From Curtobacterium sp. MCPF17_052 (GTDB taxonomy: Bacteria; Actinomycetota; Actinomycetes; Actinomycetales; Microbacteriaceae), in contig NZ_QKSD01000004.1 of the NCBI RefSeq assembly GCF_003234085.1, positions 1 to 64,000 on the forward strand: a stretch of DNA of 64,000 bases, given 5' to 3'. Positions within the stretch are counted from its first letter, which is position 1, and every line of letters begins with the position of its first letter. Below, piece by piece: positions 8,462-16,781 of this stretch. Made by a program: the position numbers and the translations under genes. The notes below the pieces were generated by a model. The model made no database searches and was not told where the DNA came from. It saw only the letters and a program-made list of their open reading frames with translations.

Positions 8462-9108
8462 CGGGTGCCTCCTCGGCGGAGCGCGGGCTCCATGGCCCGA
8501 CAGAGGGCGTGCACGAGGACGAGCTGCGCCTCCTGCACGTTGGCGGACGGGCCGTCGATGGCGATGGCGTCGTCGACCGCGCCGGCGAGCGGGTTCGGCA
8601 GCGCTCCGGTCATCGCGATCGACCGCGCTCCGGCGTCCCGGGCGGCTGCCGCAGCGGCGAGCAGGTTCGGGCTCTTGCCGCTGGTGCTGAGGAGGACGAC
8701 GACGTCGCCGGCTCGGGCGTGTGCGCGGACCTGACGGGCGAAGACCTGCTCGAAGCCGTAGTCGTTCCCGATCGCGGTGACGGCGGAGGTCTCGGCGTGC
8801 AGCGAGATCGCCGAGTACGCGGGTCGGTCACCGTCGAAGCGGCCGGTGAGCTCTGAGGTCAGGTGCTGCGCCTCGGCCGCCGAACCGCCGTTGCCCGCGG
8901 CGAGCAGGCGACGCCCGGCCACCAGGCGGGCGGCGATGTCGTCCGCCCAGGCGGCGATGTGGTCGCCGTGGTCGACGAGGGACGCGATGACGGGCACGGA
9001 TGCCGCGATGTGCTCGAGCACCGTGCGGGTGCTGGTCGAGGCGTCACTGGTCGAGGCGTCGACGGTCGGGGTCTCGGTCGTGCCGATCCCGGTCTGCTCG
9101 ATGGTCAT
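8458..9108 (-). CDS. gmhA: Sedoheptulose 7-phosphate isomerase (GmhA-like SIS protein)
   Basis: A 216-residue SIS-domain phosphosugar isomerase. The sugar-phosphate site motif AAGNGGSAAEAQH (near 77), the following LTSELTGRF and the later STSGKSPN (near 135) are typical of GmhA, which converts sedoheptulose 7-phosphate to D-glycero-D-manno-heptose 7-phosphate. The ATG at 9108 is chosen because its ATGA overlaps the stop of the upstream GT4 and GAGAGGAA precedes it; the open frame to 9294 reads as low-complexity Arg/Pro. The first 25 residues are a Ser/Thr-rich extension. The ATGA overlap with the HldE-like gene puts consecutive pathway steps side by side. Confidence 0.88.
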   Translation of the reverse strand: MTIEQTGIGTTETPTVDASTSDASTSTRTVLEHIAASVPVIASLVDHGDHIAAWADDIAARLVAGRRLLAAGNGGSAAEAQHLTSELTGRFDGDRPAYSAISLHAETSAVTAIGNDYGFEQVFARQVRAHARAGDVVVLLSTSGKSPNLLAAAAAARDAGARSIAMTGALPNPLAGAVDDAIAIDGPSANVQEAQLVLVHALCRAMEPALRRGGTR

Positions 9109-10460
9109 CGGGCGTTCCTCTCGGTGATGGGGAGCGCGGCCTCGGCCAGCGCGTCCTCGGCGGGTCGGACGGCGTCCGGGATGCGGGTGGTCGGGGCGGT
9201 GCCGATGCCGCCGGCCGGACGGACGGGGCGGACCCGGCCACCGGCGACGAGCCGTTCGTAGACGCGCTCGGTGTCGGTGGCGACCTTCTGCCACGTGTAC
9301 CGGGACTCGGCGCGGCGGCGACCGGCGCGGCCGTAGGCGGCACGTCGCTCCGGGTCGTCGAGCAGTCCGCCGAGGGCTTCGGCGAGACCGTCCTCGTCAC
9401 GGGGTTCGACGTGCAGCCCGGTGGCGTCCTCGACGACCGTGTCGATGAGCCCACCGACGCGGGAGGCGACCACCGGCACGCCGCAGGCCATCGCCTCGAG
9501 CGGGACGATGCCGAACGGCTCGTACCAGGGCGCGCAGACGACGACGTCGGCGCTGCGGTACACCGAGCCCATCGCCTCCTGGGCGAGCTGCCCGCGGAAC
9601 GAGACGTGGTCGCGGATGCCGAGGTCGCGGGCCAGCGCGTCGAGGCGCTGGTACTCGGGGTCGTCCGGCAGGTCGGCACCGGCCGTGCCGGCACCGCCGA
9701 CGATGACGAGTTCGACGTCACGGCCGGCTGCGACGAGCTGGGCGACGGCGGCGATCGTCGTGCCGACGCCCTTCCGCTGCACGAGGCGGGAGGCCGTGAG
9801 CACCCGGAAGGTGCGCCCGCGTTCCTCGACGGGGCCGTCCGGCCGGAACAGCTCGACGTCCACGCCACACGGGACGACGGAGATGGACCGCAGCGGCACG
9901 CCGAGGCTCTTCAGCTCGAACGCCTCGTCGGAGCACGTGGCGACGACCTGGTCGGCGCTCCGGCCGACGGCGGGCTCGAGCCACTCGCGTTCGACGGGGC
10001 TGGTGTCCGCGGCCCCCTGGTGTCGACGCTTGACGACGCCGAGGGCGTGGAAGGTCTGCACGACGGGGATCCGGGTACCGCCGGTGCGCACCTGCACCTG
10101 GCCCACGGCGTCGATGGTCGCGTGGCCGGACATCCAGAAGTGGCCGTGGACGACGTCGGGCCGGTCGACGAACCACTCCGACGCCAGGACCTGCGCGAAC
10201 GTGCCCATGTAGGGGAGCAGGTCGTCCTTCGGGACGTGCCGGGCGGGCCCTGCGTCGACGTGGACGACGTCGACGCCGGGTCGGAGCGGCACGCGCACCG
10301 GCAGCGATGCGTCATCGCGCCGCGTGTAGACGGTGACGGTGTGGCCGCGGTCGGCCAGTGCGGCGGAGAGCGCGGCGACGTGGACGTTCTGTCCACCGGC
10401 GTCCACCCCGCCGAGGGTCGCGAGCGGACTCGCGTGTTCCGAGACCATGGCGATCTTCAT
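9105..10460 (-). CDS. Glycosyltransferase family 4 (GT-B)
   Basis: A 451-residue retaining glycosyltransferase. The N terminus MVSEHASPLATLGGVDAGGQ contains the glycine-rich loop seen in MshA- and sucrose-phosphate-synthase-like GT4 enzymes. The C-terminal domain has SRLVQRKGV near 225 and the donor-binding PWYEPFGIVPLEAMACG near 325, with the EPFGxxxxE motif. A roughly 45-residue Pro/Ala/Arg tail follows the fold. Its ATG shares one base with the upstream gene's TGA (TGATG), and its TGA overlaps the gmhA start. It probably adds a sugar to the same glycan as the GT9 enzymes; the donor is unknown. An MshA role is unlikely because no other mycothiol gene is nearby. Confidence 0.87.
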   Translation of the reverse strand: MKIAMVSEHASPLATLGGVDAGGQNVHVAALSAALADRGHTVTVYTRRDDASLPVRVPLRPGVDVVHVDAGPARHVPKDDLLPYMGTFAQVLASEWFVDRPDVVHGHFWMSGHATIDAVGQVQVRTGGTRIPVVQTFHALGVVKRRHQGAADTSPVEREWLEPAVGRSADQVVATCSDEAFELKSLGVPLRSISVVPCGVDVELFRPDGPVEERGRTFRVLTASRLVQRKGVGTTIAAVAQLVAAGRDVELVIVGGAGTAGADLPDDPEYQRLDALARDLGIRDHVSFRGQLAQEAMGSVYRSADVVVCAPWYEPFGIVPLEAMACGVPVVASRVGGLIDTVVEDATGLHVEPRDEDGLAEALGGLLDDPERRAAYGRAGRRRAESRYTWQKVATDTERVYERLVAGGRVRPVRPAGGIGTAPTTRIPDAVRPAEDALAEAALPITERNAR

Positions 10461-11476
10461 CAGATGCTCCTTCCCTGCGGTGCCGCAGCACCCGCACCGA
10501 CGGTCGTCGCTCCGGTCCGGGACCGGTGTCGTGACCGCACGTCGTCCAGCAGCTCGTCCCAGTCCGCGAGGAACCGGGGCAGCGCGTGCCGCGCGAGCAC
10601 GGCCTCCCGGGCGACCAGGCCGCGTCGGCGAGCCTCGTCCGGGTCGTCGACCAGCGTCCGGGAGGCCCGCACCAGTTCCTCGACGTCCGTCCCGATCGCG
10701 CCGGCCTCGGCGGGCACGGTCCGTGCGGCATCCGTGGTGGCGAGGACCAGCACCGGCATCGCCATGTGCATCGACTCGATGAGCGAGAGGCCGAGCGAGG
10801 TCCACCGGTTGGCGTGGACGTAGGCGCGACGACGGGCGAGGGCCGCGTGCATCGGGTCGGGCTTGACGTCGCCCATGCCGACGAGCAGATCACCGTGGCC
10901 GAGGTCGTCGAGCTTCTCGGTGCCCATCCCGAACACGTCGACCGGTGCCACCGCGCCGAAGCGGGGGAGCAGGTCGGTGCCCACGACGCGGTTGCGTCGG
11001 ACGGGTTCGTTGATGACGGCGCCGAACCGCTCGAGCTCGCCGGTGTACAGCGGGCCGGGGTCGACGACGCCGTGCTCGACGACGGTGGTGCGGGTCGAGC
11101 CGCAGTCCCACATCAGGGCGTTCCAGTGGGTGACGTGCGCGATGGTCACGTCGTCGCGGTCCCGGAACGGGTGCAGGCTGTCCGGTACGTCGACACGCGG
11201 GGCGTTGTGCTCCACGAAGACGACGGGCACGTCACGCCCGCCGAGCAGGTCGCCGGCGACCTCGAGCTCCTCCGGTCGCTGCAGGACGACCAGGTCGACC
11301 TCGGCGGCGGCGACGTCCTCGGGTGCGATCTCGATGGCGTTCGTGCCCCAGCTCCGGCCACCGCGACCGAGGCCCCAGCCGTCACGGGCGGGGGTCGTGG
11401 GGATGAGGTAGTCGTGCGGGCCGCGGACGAAGGCGTCCATCCAGCCGCCGTGCACGTGCCACACGAGGATCCGCAT
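10460..11476 (-). CDS. GT4-like glycosyltransferase
   Basis: A 338-residue GT-B type protein. It starts MRILVWHVHGGWMDAFVRGP, a form found in actinobacterial glycosyltransferases encoded next to GT4 and HldE-like genes. It has VFVEHNAPR near 85, HVTHWNALMWDC near 115, and a donor-site segment TSLGLSLIESMHMAMPVLVL near 230 that corresponds to the ExxxxE region. The C-terminal 25 residues are Arg/Gly/Ala-rich. The ATG at 11476 is 64 bp from the GT9 stop upstream, and the stop overlaps the next gene by one base. Its specificity is unknown. It belongs to the same minus-strand operon as gmhA and hldE2. Confidence 0.8.
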   Translation of the reverse strand: MRILVWHVHGGWMDAFVRGPHDYLIPTTPARDGWGLGRGGRSWGTNAIEIAPEDVAAAEVDLVVLQRPEELEVAGDLLGGRDVPVVFVEHNAPRVDVPDSLHPFRDRDDVTIAHVTHWNALMWDCGSTRTTVVEHGVVDPGPLYTGELERFGAVINEPVRRNRVVGTDLLPRFGAVAPVDVFGMGTEKLDDLGHGDLLVGMGDVKPDPMHAALARRRAYVHANRWTSLGLSLIESMHMAMPVLVLATTDAARTVPAEAGAIGTDVEELVRASRTLVDDPDEARRRGLVAREAVLARHALPRFLADWDELLDDVRSRHRSRTGATTVGAGAAAPQGRSI

Positions 11477-11540
11477 GCACTGCCTTTCGGTCGCTGTCGA
11501 TCAGGAGGAGGAGGAGGAGAAGGAGAAGCAGTGCCGCACG

Positions 11541-12632
11541 CTACGCACGGGTCTCTGGTGCTGCTCGCAGGGAGACGTCGTTCGTCCGCAGAGCGCATCC
11601 GACGAGCCGTTCGTGGGCCGCGAGCACGTCGTCGACGGTGACTCGGGCCAGGCACGGATGTCCCGGGACGGGGCAGTCCCGGGCCCGCGACAGCCGGCAG
11701 GGCGCGTCCTGGTCGCCGAGCAGTTCCACGTGTTCGGCGTACGGCGCCCACTTCACGGCCGGCACGACGGGGGAGAACAGCGAGACGATCCGGGCACCGA
11801 CGGCCGCGGCGAGGTGCGCCGGGCCCGTGTTGCCGACGACGACGACCTCGGCTCCGGCCAGGACCGCGGCGAGCACCGCGGGGCTGGTGCGACCGCCGAG
11901 GTCGATGCCGGTGCTGCCGGCCACCTCCGCGGTGAGGTCCTTCTCGCCGGGCGAACCGGTCACCACGACGGGGACACCGAGTCGGTCGTACGCGGCCACG
12001 AGGTCGCGGTGGGCGGAGGACGGCCAGGAGCGGGCCTCCACACTGGCGCCGGGGTGCACGACGACGTACCGGTCGAGTGCCGCCACCTCGTCGGGCAGCA
12101 CCGCGTCGACGTCGTGCCGCACCCGGAGCCGACCGTCGTCGCCGTCGGGGAGCACGAAGCCCGCGGCCGCCACGATGCGCAGCGCCCGTTCGGGTTCGGG
12201 GACGTCCTCGGGCAGGTCCTCACCGGGCCGCAGTCGGACGTCGAGCAGCGAGCCAGGGTGGTCGACCGAGGCACCGGACACCCGGCCGACCCCGGCGAGA
12301 CGCAGGAGCATCGCGAGCGGCAGCGGCGACTGGTGGAAGGACGTCAGGACGACCGCCTCGTCGGGGCGCTCCTCGGCGACGAGCGCGCGGAACTCGGCGA
12401 GGACGGCGTCGTCGAGCGGCCGGACGGTCTCGGTGACCCAGGGCGCCGCCCAGACCCGGAGCGAGTCGACGCCGGGCAGCAGTGCGCCGGCGGGGGAGCC
12501 CTGCGGACCGCACAGCAGCGTGACGTGGTCCGCCCCGGCGGCGACGGCCCGGACGGCGGGGCCGGCGACCAGGACGTCCCCGAACGAGTCGAGACGCGCG
12601 ACGAGCACCCGGCGACGGGTCCGCCCGCTCAC
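11541..12632 (-). CDS. Glycosyltransferase family 9 (heptosyltransferase family), second copy
   Basis: A 363-residue GT9 protein. The start region VLVARLDSFGDVLVAGPAV carries the family's glycine/aspartate loop. VVVHPGASVEARSWP near 205 and GNTGPAHLAAAVGARIVSLF near 280 form the donor-binding half. The GTG at 12632 lies behind GGGAGGGG and overlaps the gmhB TGA as GTGA, so it is preferred over the much longer open frame that reaches 14423 and is antisense to the third GT9 gene. Near the C terminus a short Cys-containing stretch (CRLSRARDCPVPGHPC) may bind metal or form disulfides. It is the second gene of the gmhB operon. Confidence 0.87.
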   Translation of the reverse strand: MSGRTRRRVLVARLDSFGDVLVAGPAVRAVAAGADHVTLLCGPQGSPAGALLPGVDSLRVWAAPWVTETVRPLDDAVLAEFRALVAEERPDEAVVLTSFHQSPLPLAMLLRLAGVGRVSGASVDHPGSLLDVRLRPGEDLPEDVPEPERALRIVAAAGFVLPDGDDGRLRVRHDVDAVLPDEVAALDRYVVVHPGASVEARSWPSSAHRDLVAAYDRLGVPVVVTGSPGEKDLTAEVAGSTGIDLGGRTSPAVLAAVLAGAEVVVVGNTGPAHLAAAVGARIVSLFSPVVPAVKWAPYAEHVELLGDQDAPCRLSRARDCPVPGHPCLARVTVDDVLAAHERLVGCALRTNDVSLRAAPETRA

Positions 12633-13177
12633 GAGGCCCCTCCCGCGGCCCGCGCGAGCACCAGGGCCACGGCCTCCTCGATCGAGCCGGCGACGGTGGT
12701 GGCGGCTTCGACCTCGGCGGGCATCGTGCGGTCGGTCGGCACGAGGATCCCCTGGGCTCCCGCAGCCACGGCCGCACCGACGTCGGCGCCGATGTCCCCG
12801 ATCACGACCAGGTCGGCGGCGTCGAGCCCGAGCTGGTCCGCCGCCGCGAGCACCATGCCCGGTCGCGGCTTCCGGCAGGCGCAGTCGTCGCCGCGGTCGT
12901 GCGGGCAGACCTCCCACACGTCGAAGGGCCCGACGAGTTCGTCGACTCGGGCGTTCGTCGCGTCGACCTGGTCCCGGGTCGCCAGGCCCTTGGCGATCGC
13001 GGACTGGTTGGTGACGACACCGACGGCGAGGCCGGCGGCGCGGGCCGCGGCGACCGCGTCGGCCGCACCCGCCACGGGCACGACCCGTTCCGGATCGGCG
13101 TTGTAGGGAACGTCCACCACCAGGGTGTCGTCGCGGTCGAAGAGCACGCCGCGGAGCGGACGATCGGAGAGAGCCAC
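12629..13177 (-). CDS. gmhB: D-glycero-D-manno-heptose 1,7-bisphosphate 7-phosphatase (GmhB-like HAD)
   Basis: A 182-residue HAD-IIIA phosphatase. It has the nucleophile motif FDRDDTLV near 14 (Asp-x-Asp), VVTNQS near 55 (motif II), the zinc-loop CPHDRGDDCAC near 90 followed by RKPRPGM (motif III Lys), and GDIGAD near 123 (motif IV). The Cys/His zinc loop is characteristic of GmhB and histidinol-phosphate phosphatases. In context it should remove the 7-phosphate from heptose 1,7-bisphosphate, between the two HldE steps. It starts at a GTG and is the first gene of the long minus-strand operon, divergent from the third GT9 gene. A histidinol phosphatase is the alternative but no his gene is nearby. 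Confidence 0.82.
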   Translation of the reverse strand: MALSDRPLRGVLFDRDDTLVVDVPYNADPERVVPVAGAADAVAAARAAGLAVGVVTNQSAIAKGLATRDQVDATNARVDELVGPFDVWEVCPHDRGDDCACRKPRPGMVLAAADQLGLDAADLVVIGDIGADVGAAVAAGAQGILVPTDRTMPAEVEAATTVAGSIEEAVALVLARAAGGAS

Positions 13178-13293
13178 ACCCCTTCTCTACCGGCACGGCG
13201 GCGCTCGTGCCCAACCGGTGCCGGAACCGTGGCGAGCCGTGGCGCGCGGTGGACAGGGTGCTGCCTCCCGCGGACGGGACGGTTTCGTCCCGG

Positions 13294-13299
13294 TAGCGT
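13294..13299 (+). promoter_or_regulatory. Extended-type -10 hexamer for a probably leaderless GT9 mRNA
   Basis: TAGCGT lies 8 bases before the GTG at 13308, and no Shine-Dalgarno sequence lies between. In actinobacteria this TANNNT-to-start distance usually means transcription begins at or next to the start codon. Confidence 0.5.
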
Positions 13300-13307
13300 C
13301 GGTCCAC

Positions 13308-14291
13308 GTGACCGCCGTACCCACCCTGCCCCCGTCCGACGGCCGCCCCGAGCTCGTCGTGCTCCGGGCGATCAAGCTCGGCGACCTGCTCGTCGCCGTG
13401 CCCGCGCTGCACGCCCTCCGCCGGGCCTTCCCGGGGCACCGCATCACCCTCGCGACGACCGCCTGGCTCGCCCCGGTCGTCGAACTCGTCACCGACGTCG
13501 ACGTCCACCTCGCCCAGCACGGTCTGGACCACCCGATCCACGTGCCCACCGGCGTGGTCGACGTCGCCGTGAACCTGCACGGTGCCGGACCCGAGTCGGG
13601 CGACCTCATCGACGCGCTGCAGGCGCGTCGCGTGATCGGCCACGGCGCTCCCGACGGTCCGGAGTGGCGGCACGACGTCCACGAGCGCGTCCGGTGGGCG
13701 GGTCTCATGACCGCCCATGGCATGCCCGCCGACCCGGACGACGTGTCCATCGCGGTCCCGGCCGTCCCCGCCGTCGTGAGCGGTGCCGCGGTCGTGCACG
13801 TCGGGGCCTTCCACGGCGCCCGACACTGGCCGGTCGACCGGTTCGCCGACGTGGTCCGCGGACTCGTCGCCCGCGGGCACCACGTGGTCCTGACGGGAGG
13901 CGCGGACGACGTCGAGCGCGCGCTGGCCGTCGCCGAGCTGGCCGGGCTCGACGACTCGGCGGTCCTCGCCGGACGTCTGGACCTGCAGCCGTTCGCCGCC
14001 GTCGTGGCCGCCGCGAGCCTCCTGGTCACCGTCGACACGGGAGCGGCGCATCTGGCTTCCGCCTACGGGATCCCCTCGGTCGTGCTCTTCGGCCCGGCGC
14101 CACCCGAGGCCTGGGGGCCGCCCTCGTCGGGCCCGCACGTGGTGCTCACCGACGCGTCCGTCCGCCGCGGCGACGTCTTCGCCGAGGACCCGGACCCTGC
14201 CATCCTCGCCGTCAGCGCGGACGACGTCCTCGCTGCGGTCGACGGACTGCGCGTGACGCCCGCCGTCACCGCACACAGCGCCGATCGGTAG
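13308..14291 (+). CDS. Glycosyltransferase family 9 (heptosyltransferase family), third copy
   Basis: A 327-residue GT9 protein. VLRAIKLGDLLVAVPAL opens the N-terminal domain, VHVGAFHGARHWPVDRFA near 160 opens the donor domain, and VDTGAAHLASAYGIPSVVLF near 240 is the family's conserved donor-site segment. The GTG at 13308 is preferred over the open frame back to 13125 because the added residues overlap gmhB antisense and are low-complexity, and because a -10 hexamer sits 8 bases upstream of it. It diverges from the gmhB operon over 130 bp. Acceptor and donor are inferred from the cluster only. Confidence 0.85.
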   Translation: MTAVPTLPPSDGRPELVVLRAIKLGDLLVAVPALHALRRAFPGHRITLATTAWLAPVVELVTDVDVHLAQHGLDHPIHVPTGVVDVAVNLHGAGPESGDLIDALQARRVIGHGAPDGPEWRHDVHERVRWAGLMTAHGMPADPDDVSIAVPAVPAVVSGAAVVHVGAFHGARHWPVDRFADVVRGLVARGHHVVLTGGADDVERALAVAELAGLDDSAVLAGRLDLQPFAAVVAAASLLVTVDTGAAHLASAYGIPSVVLFGPAPPEAWGPPSSGPHVVLTDASVRRGDVFAEDPDPAILAVSADDVLAAVDGLRVTPAVTAHSADR

Positions 14292-14337
14292 CGTCGATCC
14301 GACGGCACGGACGGTCCGGCCGTCGAAGGGAGCCGCC

Positions 14338-14691
14338 GTGTTCGAAGCAGCCAACATCCGGGACTGGATCGGCCTGCCGGTCGTCGACGCCCAGGAGGAC
14401 AAGATCGGCAACCTCGAGAGCATCTACTACGACACCGCGACACAGCAGCCGGCCTTCGGGTCCGTGACCACGGGTGTCGTGGGCAAGAAGCTCGTGTTCG
14501 TGCCGCTCGTCGGCGCCACCGTCGCGCCGAAGCACCTGCTCGTGACGTTCGACAAGAAGACCGTGAAGGACGCGCCCTCGATCGCCACCGACGGCGAGCT
14601 CGACGCGGCGACCGAGCCTGAGCTCTTCCAGCACTACGGCCTCGACTACCAGGCCGGCGTCGGCGGCGAGCGTCGTCTCGGGCGGCGCTGA
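14338..14691 (+). CDS. PRC-barrel domain protein
   Basis: A 117-residue protein starting at GTG 14338 behind AAGGGAG. The core WIGLPVVDAQEDKIGNLESI and the later FVPLVGATVAPKHLLVTFDK match the small beta-barrel PRC domain found alone in many actinobacterial proteins. The tail ends LGRR. It has no signal peptide or membrane segment. The family is linked to stress responses and RNA or membrane processes, but no specific role can be assigned here. It stands alone between the GT9 gene and the secreted esterase. Confidence 0.8.
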   Translation: MFEAANIRDWIGLPVVDAQEDKIGNLESIYYDTATQQPAFGSVTTGVVGKKLVFVPLVGATVAPKHLLVTFDKKTVKDAPSIATDGELDAATEPELFQHYGLDYQAGVGGERRLGRR

Positions 14692-14742
14692 GTCCTGCCC
14701 ACCGGACCGGCGTCGTGCCAGGGCGGGTCGAGCGTGACCGGC

Positions 14743-14748
14743 TAGCCT
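14743..14748 (+). promoter_or_regulatory. Candidate -10 hexamer upstream of the SGNH esterase
   Basis: TAGCCT lies about 40 bases before the proposed CTG start at 14788. It also contains the in-frame TAG that bounds the esterase reading frame. No convincing -35 is seen. Confidence 0.35.
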
Positions 14749-14787
14749 GGTCCGCTCGACCCTGACCCGAACCTCCCGGAGCCCACC

Positions 14788-15879
14788 CTGCGCCGTTCGT
14801 CCCGTGCTCGCGAGCGCGCCACCCGTGTGGTGCACACGCTCGTGGTGTCCGTCGTGCTCACGGGTGTGGCCCTGGTGGGTGGGCCGGGGTCTGCGCTCGT
14901 CCCGCAGGCCGCGGTCGCCGCGCCGCAGTGGCCGGTGCCGCAGCCCTTCCCGGTGACCGACGACCCACCCGAGACACTGACGGACCTGCCGCCGGGCAGC
15001 GAGTACGTCGCACTCGGCGACTCGTACTCGGCCGGGTACGGGCTGGCGAACCCGACGGGTCTGCCGGTCGGTGCCTGCGCGCAGTCCGGCCGGGACTACC
15101 CGCACCGCATCGCAGCACGGTTCGGGCTCGCCCTGACGGACGTCACGTGCGCCGGTGCGACCAGCGAGGACGTCCGGGAGCGCACGCAGTGGCGTGGCGC
15201 ACCGCCGCAGATCGAGGCCCTGTCCGACTCCACCCGGCTCGTCACCCTGACCATCGGTGGCAACGACGCCGACCTGTTCGGCACCGCTGCATCGTGCATG
15301 GCGCTGTCGGCATCCGGGCCGGTCTTCTCCGGCAAGAACGCGCCGTCGTGCCGGAGCACGCTCGACGTCGACGGGGTCGACACCCTCGGGGCGAAGATCG
15401 AGAGCCGCGTCGCCCTGGGCATCGCGGAGACGCTGGCGGACATCCGTCGAGCGGCCCCGAACGCCACGGTCCTCCTGCTCGGGTACCCGGCGATCTTCCC
15501 GGACGCCGATCACACCCCGGAACGCGGGTGCTTCCGGCCTGCCGTCGACCTCGGCACCCTCGCCGGTCGGTTCCCCTCGGACACGTACCCGTTCACCGAC
15601 ACCGACGTCCGGTGGCTGCACGGGATCCAGGAGCAGCTCGACGAGGTCGGGCAGTCCGCCGCCCGCGCCGCCGGGGTCCGCTTCGTCGACGTCTTCGACA
15701 CGACCCAGGCCCACTCGGCCTGCGCCCGGTCCGGCGCGTACGTGTCTGGGGTCTCGCTCGACTCGTTCGGCGGGTTCAGCAGCATCGACCTCGAGCCCGG
15801 AGCGCTGCACCCGAACACCGCCGGAGTCCGGTACCTGACCGGCCGGCTCGACGCGGAACTCCGCGAACTCCTCGGCTGA
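14788..15879 (+). CDS. Secreted SGNH/GDSL esterase, probable CTG start
   Basis: A secreted esterase or lipase of the SGNH superfamily. Block I ALGDSYSAGYGL holds the nucleophile Ser, TIGGND is block III, and LHPNTAGVRYL near the C terminus carries the catalytic His. Six cysteines suggest disulfides outside the cell. The standard first start in frame is GTG 14827, but it has no ribosome site and gives a signal peptide with no positive charges. CTG 14788, seven bases after GGAG, adds an Arg-rich n-region (RRSSRARERATR) before the hydrophobic core that ends near AAVAA. It is therefore preferred, giving 363 residues instead of 350. It converges with the alpha/beta hydrolase gene. Confidence 0.82.
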   Translation: MRRSSRARERATRVVHTLVVSVVLTGVALVGGPGSALVPQAAVAAPQWPVPQPFPVTDDPPETLTDLPPGSEYVALGDSYSAGYGLANPTGLPVGACAQSGRDYPHRIAARFGLALTDVTCAGATSEDVRERTQWRGAPPQIEALSDSTRLVTLTIGGNDADLFGTAASCMALSASGPVFSGKNAPSCRSTLDVDGVDTLGAKIESRVALGIAETLADIRRAAPNATVLLLGYPAIFPDADHTPERGCFRPAVDLGTLAGRFPSDTYPFTDTDVRWLHGIQEQLDEVGQSAARAAGVRFVDVFDTTQAHSACARSGAYVSGVSLDSFGGFSSIDLEPGALHPNTAGVRYLTGRLDAELRELLG

Positions 15880-15899
15880 CGTCCTGCTGCTGCAGGACG
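15880..15899. terminator. Short hairpin between convergent genes
   Basis: CGTCCTGC and GCAGGACG form a perfect 8-bp stem with a 4-base loop directly after the esterase stop. It could end transcription for both converging genes. There is no U-tract, as is common in high-GC genomes. Confidence 0.5.
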
Positions 15900-15921
15900 G
15901 GTCGCGGCGCCGTCGGGCATC

Positions 15922-16758
15922 TCAGGCGCGCAGGACCTCGGCGAGGCGGTCCATCAGCGTCGGCACCGTCGACAGGACCGCGATGTGGCCGGCGTCCGGA
16001 CGCTCCTCGTACGCCGCCCCGGGCATCGCCTCGGCCAGCGCTCGGCCGTGCGCCACCGGGACGACCCGGTCCCGCCTGCCGTGCACCAGGAACGTCGGCA
16101 CCGTGACCGCCGACAGGGCGAACCCCCAGTCCGTCACGAACGCCACGTCGTCGTCGGCCCCACCCTGGAGGCCCGACCCGCCTGCCGCCGTCGCATCCTG
16201 CCCCAGTGCGGCCCAGTCACCGTCGAGGGCGGCCCAGTCGGTGTCGACGAACTGGGACGGGTCGAAGGCGGCGGAGGCTGCCCAGGTGATGCGGGCCTGG
16301 CGTCCGGCGGTGGCGGCGCGGAGGCCGGCGTCGTCCGCCATGCCGTCCCACCAGGTGGGCGAGTCGTCGAAGGGAGCGGGCGAGGCGAGGGTCGCGACCG
16401 CGGCGACCCGGTCCGGCAGGAGGGCCGCAGCGGCGAGGGCGTGCGGTCCGCCGCCGGAGCCACCGAGCGCGGCGACGCGGTCGATGCCGAGGGCGTCGAG
16501 CACCTGCTCGAGGTCGTGTGCGCCGTCGGCGACCCGCCGACCCGGCAGCGGGTCGGCCCCGCCGTACCCGGGGCGGGTGACGGCGACCAGGCGCAGGCCG
16601 CGGTCGGTGGCGGCGCTCCGCAGCGGTTCGAAGAGCACACCGGTGTGGGGAGACTCGTGGTGCCAGACGAGCGTCGGCCAGCCGCCGTCGGCGCCGTGGT
16701 CGGCAGCGGTGTCGTCGACCAGGACGGAACGGCCGTCACCGAGCTCGATGGTCTGCAT
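15922..16758 (-). CDS. Alpha/beta hydrolase
   Basis: A 278-residue alpha/beta-hydrolase fold protein without signal peptide. It shows WHHESPHTG (oxyanion region) near 32, the nucleophile elbow GGSGGGPHAL near 97, and a late FLVHGRRDRVVP (acid Asp) and DAGHIAV (catalytic His). The ATG at 16758 was chosen because upstream translation is Arg/Pro low-complexity. The open frame to 18804 is antisense to the Nudix gene and in another frame of the MFS gene. It diverges from the Nudix gene across only 23 bp. The substrate cannot be predicted. Confidence 0.85.
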   Translation of the reverse strand: MQTIELGDGRSVLVDDTAADHGADGGWPTLVWHHESPHTGVLFEPLRSAATDRGLRLVAVTRPGYGGADPLPGRRVADGAHDLEQVLDALGIDRVAALGGSGGGPHALAAAALLPDRVAAVATLASPAPFDDSPTWWDGMADDAGLRAATAGRQARITWAASAAFDPSQFVDTDWAALDGDWAALGQDATAAGGSGLQGGADDDVAFVTDWGFALSAVTVPTFLVHGRRDRVVPVAHGRALAEAMPGAAYEERPDAGHIAVLSTVPTLMDRLAEVLRA

Positions 16759-16769
16759 GCGCGCGAGGG

Positions 16770-16775
16770 TAGTCT
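16770..16775 (+). promoter_or_regulatory. -10 hexamer for a probably leaderless Nudix mRNA
   Basis: TAGTCT is followed after 6 bases by the GTG at 16782, the typical spacing for a leaderless transcript. The 23-bp gap to the divergent hydrolase leaves no room for a ribosome-binding site. Confidence 0.55.
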
Positions 16776-16781
16776 CCGACC

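Noticed and set aside
9105..10460. MshA (mycothiol glycosyltransferase)
   Set aside because: The N-terminal loop is similar, but no mycothiol gene is near and the gene is embedded in a heptose operon; a general GT4 label is safer.
11541..14423. A 960-codon minus-strand open frame
   Set aside because: Only 11541-12632 is coding (GT9). The rest is antisense or out of frame to gmhB and the third GT9 gene, and its product is Arg/Gly/Asp-rich.
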